From contig NZ_CP032627.1 of the NCBI RefSeq assembly GCF_003627095.1, positions 1,488,001 to 1,552,000 of the forward strand: a stretch of 64,000 nucleotides of DNA. The letters run 5' to 3'. Below, piece after piece: positions 1 through 8,300 of this stretch (positions within the stretch are counted from its first letter, which is position 1; each line of letters starts with the position of its first letter). This stretch comes from Lactococcus allomyrinae. Lineage in GTDB: Bacteria; Bacillota; Bacilli; Lactobacillales; Streptococcaceae. Below the pieces are notes generated by a model. That model saw only the letters and a list, made by a program, of their open reading frames with translations. It was not told the origin of the DNA and did no database searches. Made by a program: the position numbers and the translations under genes.

Positions 1-91
1 TCAAGATAGGAATTCTATAACGACGCATTTCTGCTTTAAAATTCTTTATTCGTTCATTAACTTCTGTTTGTTCCATTATAGACCCACTCAT
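1..91 (-). CDS. N-terminal fragment of an unknown small protein (runs off window)
   Basis: Only about 30 codons lie inside the window, beginning M-S-G-S-I-M-E-Q-T-E and rich in charged residues. The ATG at 91 is preceded by AAAGGA with about six bases of spacing, which favours it over the in-frame ATG at 76. It follows the coiled-coil membrane protein by 52 bases on the same strand, so it is probably the next gene of the same operon. No family can be named from so short a piece. Confidence 0.5.
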   Translation of the reverse strand, partial: MSGSIMEQTEVNERIKNFKAEMRRYRIPIL

Positions 92-143
92 AAATATCCT
101 TTCTAACGCACATCTCCTGATCAACCCACCCTTATCAAATTTT

Positions 144-1148
144 CTACTTCACTGAGTAGGACAACATTTCTTCATAAACGTTTTGAGCAATTTCTTTTGC
201 TTGCTCAAGCCGAGCCAGCGCTTCAAACTTATTTTTCTCCGCAAAGTCTAGAGTATTCTCAATTTTCTTCTTTTCTTCTGATAAACGTTCAATTTTTTCA
301 GCGATAGTGACGTGATTTTTCCTATATTCCCTTAGTTCTGCCCTCTTTTGAACCTCCATTTGCTCAAGTTGTTTTATTCTCACCTTCCATTTTTTCATTC
401 CTTCACTAAGATTAGTATTTTCAGCTTGCAGGTAGACCAGTTCTTTTTGGAGTCCCGGTTGACTATTACTGCATTTTTCTTGAAGAAGCGCTTTTTTCTG
501 TAATAACTTCACATTATTATCTTTTAATCGTCCATTTCCATCTTTTAGCTGACCAAGAAACGCTTTTTGATGGGCAAGCTCCTTCTTTGCTTGATTTAAA
601 GCCAAGTGCAAGGAAGAGGTCATTTTTTGATAGTCTTCCAGTGTCGCCCTTGCTTCAACCTTTAGCTTACTTCCATTCTGTCTACTAAAAACAAGTAGGA
701 CTAAAAAAACAAAAAGGACAATAACAAAATCAAAAACGAAAATAAAATCTCCAACATGAAGTATTGTGAAAAAATTGTGCTGTACCTCACTTACTCTACT
801 CGCAGTCGCAATCTTTCTTGGAAAAAAGATAAAGTGTGTCTGAAGCCGATAATACATTAACCCCATAAAAAGCAAGGCACTTCCAATCAAGCTAACACCC
901 GTGGAAATACAATAGTAAAGCCATTGTTTACGGATAAATGAAGCAAATCCCATCAATATTGCAGTAAATAATGCAGGAGTTAAAATTGTTAGCACAAAGC
1001 CTTGCAGTACATAGTCTAAGTAAAAAATACTTTTTATTTCCAGATAGATATAAATGACTTTCAAAAAGAGAGCAACAATCAATAGCCAGTAAAATAAGCC
1101 TCTAGATTTTAGAACATTCTTATTTTCCCTCAATACCTCACTCCTCAT
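144..1148 (-). CDS. Membrane-anchored coiled-coil protein, unknown function
   Basis: The 334-residue product has four hydrophobic segments in its first half (about residues 19-36, 42-66, 73-100 and 130-155). A long charged heptad-like region follows (about 165-325) that should form a cytoplasmic coiled coil. No enzyme motif is visible. The annotated ATG at 1148 has a poorly spaced ribosome site; a TTG at 1133 with AGGAG seven bases upstream is an alternative start. It lies 28 bases after the soluble coiled-coil gene and belongs to the actin-like/coiled-coil operon, where it is a good candidate for the membrane anchor. That role is inferred from topology and context only. Confidence 0.75.
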   Translation of the reverse strand: MRSEVLRENKNVLKSRGLFYWLLIVALFLKVIYIYLEIKSIFYLDYVLQGFVLTILTPALFTAILMGFASFIRKQWLYYCISTGVSLIGSALLFMGLMYYRLQTHFIFFPRKIATASRVSEVQHNFFTILHVGDFIFVFDFVIVLFVFLVLLVFSRQNGSKLKVEARATLEDYQKMTSSLHLALNQAKKELAHQKAFLGQLKDGNGRLKDNNVKLLQKKALLQEKCSNSQPGLQKELVYLQAENTNLSEGMKKWKVRIKQLEQMEVQKRAELREYRKNHVTIAEKIERLSEEKKKIENTLDFAEKNKFEALARLEQAKEIAQNVYEEMLSYSVK

Positions 1149-1176
1149 CTATTTATTCTTTTACTCCTTCGTATGC

Positions 1177-1824
1177 TTAGGGCGTTTTTCTCACTGCCTT
1201 CACTCTTTTTGCATTACGAAACAAATCCGCAATCAGTGCTTTCTCTTCCAGCACTGATTCTGTAAGACGATAATATTCTTTCTCAATTTGGGCTTTTTCT
1301 CTTATAAGTTGCTCTAAAAATTGCTCTTGTTTTTTTCTATCCTGTTTTAATTTTTGGATTTCTTGATCAAGCTCTGATACCACTGTCGTTTTTACTCTTG
1401 TTTCTTCTTTTACCTTTTTGAAATTATCGACTAACACTTCTTTTTCTTCTGATAGTTGTTTAAGCTTGATCTCCGTCTCTTGCTTATTTTTAGCAAAATT
1501 TTGAGTATTTACAGCGATTTTCGACTCTAATCCTTTATTCGTTGCCTTCAAAAGAGCATTCTCTTTCTCAATTTTATCCAGCACCCTAGTATTAGCGATT
1601 ACTGCCTCTGTTGAAAGCAGGTATTCTTTTTCAAGTTGCGCCAAGTTCTCTTGCAAAGTAGTATAATCATCGTTCTTCCTAGCAAGTTGTTGAGCAAAAA
1701 CTTTATTAAAGTTTAAAGTAACCTTTTTTACTTCCATTAATAAGCTTGCTCGCTCGGCTTCAATCCTTGCAGGCATGGGTACACCCAAGCTATCCTTTGA
1801 TTCCTCAACTAATTTATCATCCAT
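1177..1824 (-). CDS. Soluble coiled-coil protein, unknown function
   Basis: The 215-residue protein is almost entirely Lys/Glu/Gln-rich heptad sequence from about residue 20 to 200, with a short basic tail (R-V-K-A-V-R-K-T-P). No signal peptide, membrane segment or catalytic motif is visible. It starts five bases after the stop of the actin-like gene, so the two are probably translationally coupled. A structural partner or adaptor of the actin-like filament is a reasonable guess from position and composition, but nothing in the sequence proves it. Confidence 0.75.
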   Translation of the reverse strand: MDDKLVEESKDSLGVPMPARIEAERASLLMEVKKVTLNFNKVFAQQLARKNDDYTTLQENLAQLEKEYLLSTEAVIANTRVLDKIEKENALLKATNKGLESKIAVNTQNFAKNKQETEIKLKQLSEEKEVLVDNFKKVKEETRVKTTVVSELDQEIQKLKQDRKKQEQFLEQLIREKAQIEKEYYRLTESVLEEKALIADLFRNAKRVKAVRKTP

Positions 1825-1829
1825 AGCAA

Positions 1830-3052
1830 CTAGATCTCTTGTTCAATTTCTTCTCTTAAGCGATTTAACTTCGTTTGTACTTGTTTTAATTGCTCAGAAT
1901 AGACTGGGTGATGAGTTTCTTCAGTAGTATTAGATACGCTAGAAATTGTTCTCACTTCTTCCACTTTTTCTGGTTCTCGAACCTCTCTTGAACCATTCCA
2001 AATGAGAAAAGCATATTTATAAAACCCTCGAACATTCGCTAACTCAGAAGCTTCAATAAAAATCAAACGATTAAAGTATTCTTGACCAATCTCATCCAGT
2101 AGAGCAGTTTTATCCACAATATTTGCCCCTCCTCCAGTCATAATAATGAAGTCAACGTCCTCAATATCAGGGAAATTCTCTGTTACCAAAGGGGCGACAG
2201 TAAATCGGGTATAATCCTCTATTGATCTTTTTACAATATAGGAGATGTCTTTTGAATCAGCGACATTACGATTTGGGCGATAAATATAAGTTCCACTCGT
2301 ACTTCCCTCACGAAGGAGTTTCTCAATCGTAAACAGCTTCGTTGAATTAATTTTTCCAGCAATTATTTTAATCAATGTCTGAATTCCCTCGAAGCGCTCA
2401 GCACCCATTGGTGCTGGATTTAAGCGATTTGATGTATTAATCAGTATGGTTCCGCCACCTATATCTAAAACACCCATACGTCCATTAGCGTAGGTATCTA
2501 CAGGATGCATTCCTTCATCATAAGCCAATTCAAACGCAGTTCCCATGTATTGAGGAATAACCAAGATGTAGTCCTCAGAAGGAATTTCAATGATTAGCTC
2601 CTCCCCATCGACCCGAATATAGTGTCGTCCAATCATCAGCTCTTTCAAAATTTGGACGGTCTTGCTTTCTTCATGCAAATCTGTGATTGGTACACCCAAT
2701 ACGAGACGAACAACAAGAGGTTTAGTACGTGCTTCTTTGTAATCTAAAGCTAAACGTCCCAAAGCAAATTCTAAAATACGTTGTGTTTTTTTCTGTTCAA
2801 TCCGACCCGAACGAGCATAAGTATCAATCATTTTTTCAGAGAGATGGTAGGCCTCTAACTCTGTTCCCCAAACAAATCGGTTTTCTCCTGCTTTATCTAT
2901 AGAATAAACCTGATTTCCTTTTAGTTTCCAACCCCCAGTACACCTTGGGTGACATTTTCTGCTGTCAAATAAGAGGCAGGGTAGACATATTCCCCTCGAT
3001 CACTTTTCATTTTAATTCGTTTGTTTCCTAAATCAATGGCAAAAATATTCAT
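1830..3052 (-). CDS. ParM/StbA-like actin-family ATPase, frameshifted in this sequence
   Basis: Read in two frames this is a 407-residue actin-fold protein. The N-terminus M-N-I-F-A-I-D-L-G-N is the phosphate-1 loop. V-L-D-I-G-G-G-T (about residue 220) is phosphate 2 and M-T-G-G-G-A-N (about residue 305) is the adenosine motif, the set found in ParM/Alp filament proteins. The last 25 residues look like a short coiled coil. The reading frame breaks in a run of five G at 2932-2936 (minus sense); one extra G restores an unbroken frame. The ATG at 3052 has AAAGGAG seven bases upstream. In isolation it would suggest plasmid-type segregation, but there is no ParR-like gene or plasmid feature. It sits instead among coiled-coil genes behind a WxL cluster. 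Confidence 0.8.
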
Positions 3053-3117
3053 CCTTTTTCTCCTTTAGTTCTGAGTGGCTTTCAAAGACTCAAAACTCCT
3101 TCATCTGATACAAATTT

Positions 3118-3933
3118 TTATAAATGGCTGACACTTCTCAAGAGAAGATCAATGGTTTGAGCTGCCTCATTAATTTGAGTCGAATAATACTCTATCCGCT
3201 CTTTTAATTGATTAAGTTTCAATCTGGATTGCGCTTCCTGAGTAGCAGCCTCCTCTTCTGCCTTACTAATTATCTGCGAGGCTTCCGTCTTTGCTTCCTC
3301 TAGAATCTTATCCGCTTCATTTTGAGTCTTTTGCGTGATTTTTTCCCATTCTTCAAGCTGCTTATTGTTCTGTAATTCCTGCTTATTTTTTTCTTGAGCT
3401 ATTAATTCACGTTCGCTTTCTAGCAAAGCCGTCTTGTAAGCAAAGTGTTCTTGAAGTTCTAATAAAACGTCCGCAACTTCTGATTTAATCTCTAGTTTTT
3501 CTCTTGTTAACCGCATCATCTCAGCGTCCTTTTCTGCAACTTTCTCATCGAAAGTCTTAGAAAGATTGACTTGCTCATCTTTTTCTGCAAGAACTTTTGT
3601 TTCAAGAGTTTCTATTTGCTTCTTTTTACTTGTTAGTTCATGCTCTAGAGATGCAACTTGCTGCTTATATTTTAGAAGATGCTCATTTAAAACTTTTTCA
3701 GACTGCGCATTTTTTTGAGAGCGCATCGATTTATTATCTTGCAATTTCACTTGCTTTAATGTTTCATATTGAACCTTAATATCTTCTTTTTCTTGTTCAA
3801 CTATTTTTATTTTTTGTTTTAAGGATGTTACCTGTTGAGCAATTTCAGAAATTTGTTGAGCAGTAACTGATGTTCCTCCCTCTGAAGCTTTAGCTCCTGT
3901 CTTTCTTTGAAAAAAACCTTTTTTCTCCACCAT
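3118..3933 (-). CDS. Coiled-coil protein, unknown function
   Basis: About 271 residues, nearly all predicted coiled coil. The C-terminal half (A-D-K-I-L-E-E-A-K-T-E-A repeats) resembles DivIVA-like or ATPase-stalk helices. I chose the ATG at 3933 because AGAGGAG lies just upstream; the frame stays open to a TTG at 3975, but that start would fall inside a hairpin and has no ribosome site. It lies between the DUF916 gene and the actin-like gene, 66 bases from the latter. No specific function can be assigned. A cytoplasmic scaffold that works with the actin-like protein is an inference from gene order. Confidence 0.75.
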   Translation of the reverse strand: MVEKKGFFQRKTGAKASEGGTSVTAQQISEIAQQVTSLKQKIKIVEQEKEDIKVQYETLKQVKLQDNKSMRSQKNAQSEKVLNEHLLKYKQQVASLEHELTSKKKQIETLETKVLAEKDEQVNLSKTFDEKVAEKDAEMMRLTREKLEIKSEVADVLLELQEHFAYKTALLESERELIAQEKNKQELQNNKQLEEWEKITQKTQNEADKILEEAKTEASQIISKAEEEAATQEAQSRLKLNQLKERIEYYSTQINEAAQTIDLLLRSVSHL

Positions 3934-3973
3934 TCTCTCCTCTGATATCCATCGTTTCAACCCTAATAAACTC

Positions 3974-3994
3974 AAGACTGTTTTCCACAGTCTT
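3974..3994. other. Intergenic hairpin between DUF916 gene and coiled-coil gene
   Basis: AAGACTGT and ACAGTCTT form a perfect 8-bp stem with a five-base loop. A T-run follows it only on the plus strand, so for the minus-strand operon it is not a classical terminator. It may instead set relative expression across the WxL/cytoskeletal junction. Confidence 0.5.
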
Positions 3995-4013
3995 GGTTTT
4001 TCAGGTTAGTTCA

Positions 4014-5195
4014 TTACTCATCTTTTTCAGAAACTTCTTTGCTCTCTTCATTCAATTGCGCTTTAATCGTTTCAAGTTGAGCTTGAAGTGCTTCTTTTTC
4101 GGAGGGCTGTTCTTCCTCGTCTTCCTCATCTTTACGGCGTTTCCACAAGAGGAAGAAGAGGAAAAGCAGGGCCAAAAGAATCAGGATTATTCCCATCCAA
4201 ATCAACCAGTTTTTATACCAAGCTTCTGGTTTAACCGTGACATCCTTAGCATTTAATTTTCTTGCCGTCTCTCCAGAAATTGTAAAGTCTCGCGTAAATT
4301 GCCAGCGATAATCAAATTTCTGCGCTTTACCTGCCGCATCTTTAGATGAATACTTTCCATTTGCATCTTTTTGGCCATAGACCGTCATTGTTAAACGATA
4401 CTTCCCTGCCTCAAGACGCTTTCCTTCACCAATCGCAATAGGATAATCAAAATTAGTATTAGGCGCCATTTGCATCATTTCTTTATTTGCAGTATAGGAC
4501 AAACTCGTATTACTTAAGCCCTTAATCGTTGCTTGCGCATACATTTGATTAAGGTATCCTGCATTTGGATTTTGTAGATTAGCATTGATGACATTTCTAT
4601 AATTCACTTGGCCTGGGGCCACAGCGTTCATTTTTAAATCTGGTGCAACCACTGTTTTATCTTGTTGCATCAAAAGTGCAACGACATACGCATATTTATT
4701 TTGAATACTCAACCCTTTAGATTTGGAAGCTGTTGTGCCAGAATCTTTTTCTTTAAATGTAATCCCACCTGCGATAACCCCTTTAAAAGTTTCATCAGGC
4801 ATCTTAACATTAATTTTTACCTGTTGTGATGATTTAGGAGTAAGGGTAATTTCTTTAGGCATCGTCGCATAGTCTGCAAGATTATACTTTAAAGTGCGAT
4901 CTGGCTTAATCTTATTCGGAGAATATTCGATGACGCCATTAATATTCGTTGTCGCACTTGCGATTGCTTCTTCAACAATTACCGTTTTCTCTGTTGAGTT
5001 TTTGAGCGTAACCGTTAAAGTCTGAGATTGACCAGGGTTCATTTCTAAATTGAAATACCCACTTTGACCGATTTGATTTTCTGGGAGAACGGGGTTCACC
5101 GAGAAGTTAAACTCATTGGCATAAGCCACTTTACTCATTGCTCCAAGCGTAAAGATTGTCGCAATTAATAACAAAATTTTTCTATATTTTTTCAT
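4014..5195 (-). CDS. WxL-binding surface protein, DUF916 + DUF3324 (CscA-like)
   Basis: The 393-residue product has a signal peptide (about 1-26, ending A-Y-A-N), then an extracellular DUF916/DUF3324-type beta-sandwich region (about 30-325). One membrane helix follows (about 330-350), and then a roughly 40-residue acidic cytoplasmic tail with coiled-coil character. This layout is that of the membrane protein found in every WxL (Csc) cluster, where the ectodomain is thought to bind WxL proteins and peptidoglycan. The ATG has GAGGG six bases upstream. It is the last WxL-type gene before the coiled-coil/actin genes; its cytoplasmic tail gives a physical way to connect the two groups. Confidence 0.9.
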   Translation of the reverse strand: MKKYRKILLLIATIFTLGAMSKVAYANEFNFSVNPVLPENQIGQSGYFNLEMNPGQSQTLTVTLKNSTEKTVIVEEAIASATTNINGVIEYSPNKIKPDRTLKYNLADYATMPKEITLTPKSSQQVKINVKMPDETFKGVIAGGITFKEKDSGTTASKSKGLSIQNKYAYVVALLMQQDKTVVAPDLKMNAVAPGQVNYRNVINANLQNPNAGYLNQMYAQATIKGLSNTSLSYTANKEMMQMAPNTNFDYPIAIGEGKRLEAGKYRLTMTVYGQKDANGKYSSKDAAGKAQKFDYRWQFTRDFTISGETARKLNAKDVTVKPEAWYKNWLIWMGIILILLALLFLFFLLWKRRKDEEDEEEQPSEKEALQAQLETIKAQLNEESKEVSEKDE

Positions 5196-5273
5196 TATTC
5201 CCTCTTTCTAAAAATGAAGTGATCATTCTATTAGTAAATCGTTGTCTTACTATAAATATAAAATAAGTCCGTT

Positions 5274-5305
5274 GTTCTAAATGGAAAGCAATTTCCATTT
5301 AGAAC
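5274..5305. other. Perfect 14-bp inverted repeat between WxL and DUF916 genes
   Basis: GTTCTAAATGGAAA and its exact complement are separated by the four-base loop GCAA. There is no T-run after the stem in the minus-strand sense, so a processing site, a stabilising hairpin or a protein-binding site is more likely than a terminator. Confidence 0.6.
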
Positions 5306-5332
5306 AAAAATATAAATTAACCAATCCTTCTA

Positions 5333-8300
5333 TTAATTGGTTGGTACATCATTGAGAGACCAAGTCAATTGTCCTTCGTAAGTTCCTTTTTCTTGACTCT
5401 GCACAGGGATATTCAGTTGAATCCCTTGTCCAGTGCCCGAATTCCAATTTTGATTCAAATTGAATGTCCCTGTTGTTGGTGCTGTATTTGCGTAAATTTG
5501 CATAGCAGCACTTGTAATTTGTTGACTTCCTGTTCCATCCTTGAAGATAAGATAGGGAGCAAGATTATTTCCGTTTGTGACGCCTTGCAAATCTTGGGTT
5601 TGCGCAACGGTAACGGCCCAAGGTTTAAGCCCTGTTCCTGTACGAGTATCCGTGACTGTCACATCACTTGAAGGACTTTGTGCCCAAGCAACCAAAGGTT
5701 TGGGACTAACATTTAATGTTCCAAAGTCATACATCGTAGGAGTGGTTAAACTAATTGATCCAAAGCTTAAATTAATCGTGATTTCTTTTGATACCCCATT
5801 GTAGGTATAAGTTACAGGATCGATATTCCCATTTTCATCAATGATTGGATGATCAGCCGTAATGGTTTGTAAAGTGCCGACTAAATCTACTGGAGTAGAA
5901 ATCGTTGGATCTTCTATTGTCCCATCTGCTTTGAAGCCCAAGGCATAAGTCCAATTTCCATCTAAATCCGCTTGATTTTTAAGCGCATGTGCATCATCCC
6001 CTGTCATACTTGTATCATAAGCATTCACAGCAGTCTGATGATCTGAGGAAATAACCGCAGCTTGTGGAACAACAACAATATTACTTTTAGCCGTACTACT
6101 TCCCAGTGTCCAAGTCATTGGAACTTCTGCATAAGATTGACCTTGCGCATTTGTCTCTGAGGAAGTAGGATCTTGAATACTTGTACCTGCAGTGTTAATG
6201 CTCGATAAAGTCCCAGCACTCACAGTAATATCAGACATTACTCCGACCCCTTTCAAACCAACTATTTGTTGGAGTTGAGCCTGAGTCAATGAAGAAGCAT
6301 TTGTCTCTGAACTTGTATTGGGTAGGATATAATTTCCTGCACTCAACGAAGTTGTATTATCTGTGACCACATTTTGAATAATATAACTTCCAAAAGTGGT
6401 TGGGTCATTTGAGCCATCTTGTTGGTTGCCTACGAAGTAGTCTTTGGTTGCAAAACTCCGCGTAGCCCCTGTTGTCCCCGCACTAACGTCAAAACTAGGG
6501 TTTGTTTGTGGGTAGTTGTTCAAAACTCGTCCGTCAAATCCTGATGCTGTTCTAGATTTAATATAATATGGAGACTGACTTGTGAACGTAAAGGGATTAG
6601 TTGTACTATCACTATATCCCATGACATACATTACTTTCATAGAGCTAGCATTTGTATCAGCTGCAACTGAAGCCCAAGCCTGCATGGCTTGCCCCGCAAC
6701 AGGTGTACCTGTTGTAATATTTGATTTCAGATGATGTTGCCAGTAACCGGAACCTGCATCTCCTGTCATATTATATACACGAATTTGCCCAGGAACCACA
6801 TAGCCAATCCATGTGGGATTGCTAGGTGATGAGAGTGAATTTATTGTATAATCCCCTAGAAAAGCGTAATTCCTTGTTATGTCAACACCTGAGAAGTTAT
6901 CAGGTGTAATATTCGCTGCACCAGATTTTGTGGAGGCATCTCCACCATTGAAAGTTAACACAGGAAATCCTGATTGTTGTCCCCAATAAGCTCCACCATA
7001 ACTATTGCTAATGTTTGTAGGAGGGGTACCTGTCGGATTCCAGAACAAATTCCCATTATTAGTTGACATATCCAAGTCTGAAAGGTTAATTAATCCCGAT
7101 GTTTGAACATAAGGGGTAGAGAGTGTAGCATTTGGATAAACAATGAGTTTACTACCAGATACAACAGATGATGTGGAAGTAATTCCAAGCGTGGAATTAC
7201 TATCCATTTGAATCGTTCCGTGCTTCGCATATGTCGCCGCATGGGTCGCAGCTGTAGCTCCACCCCCGTTTTTAAACGAACCTGCTACATTAACTGTAGC
7301 TTGTGAGGTAAGTTCTGCACTATTGAAATTAATCAATGAACCATTAATTGTGATTGGATTGTGAGAAGTGTTATTTCCTAGAGTGACTATTGAGGTATTA
7401 GTATTGGCCGATGCAATAGCATCTGTCAAATTATCACTACTTCCACCTGAAGAGACCGTTCCTGAGATAGTTGTTCCATCTCCGACTTCAATATTGGTAT
7501 TATAGAGCTGACCAGATGAGGGCATCGCAACGTAATTTGTTGCATAGAGAGAACCTACTGTGTTTCCGTCTGCATTAATATTCATATTGATGGTTCCAAT
7601 ATTAGTATATGTGCTGCTTGAACCATTAGATTGACCATCACCATAAATGACAGCTCCATTCAAAACATTACCAGAAGAAGAATTTGCAGAGATATTAACA
7701 GTGATACTATTATTTACTCCCGAACCGACATGAGTTGCTGTATTATTGTAGCCGGCGCCTCCTGATAGATAGGTTCCTAAAGGTAATTTAAAAGTTGAAC
7801 CAGTTGCTCCTGTTAAATCCAAATTAAGTACTGTACTACCTAGAATAGATGAGCTTCCATTAAAGAATGGGCCACCACATAGTTGCTTAGTTCCTGTACG
7901 CGGACTGCCTGAGAAGTCACCACCGTAAACATTTACAGTAGAGTCACCTGCAATTGTTTCTGTTCCTGCTTGGCCGTAGTTACCACCAACTATAGCGTTG
8001 ATTGTCCCATTATAAACATTGACCGTTGCATTATTAGTATTATACAAATCGCCCCATGAACCACCTGATAGAAACCAGTTTACTTGCCCCATATTAACTT
8101 GAGCTGTAGTAGATCCCCATCTAGTTGTTCCTGTGTAGCCCCCTCCTTCAAGAGTATCAACAATACCACCGTTCAAAATGTTATAGGAATTACCGACTTG
8201 GCTACCGTTAGATTGTCCACCGTAAGTCCAACGTGAAATATCATTATTATGAATTAAATAACAATCTCCATTTTGTAAAAATGCTTGACGATAGGTCCAA

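Noticed and set aside
1830-3052. Plasmid partition locus
   Set aside because: The ParM-like gene has no ParR-like DNA-binding partner, no iteron or centromere repeats and no replication gene nearby.
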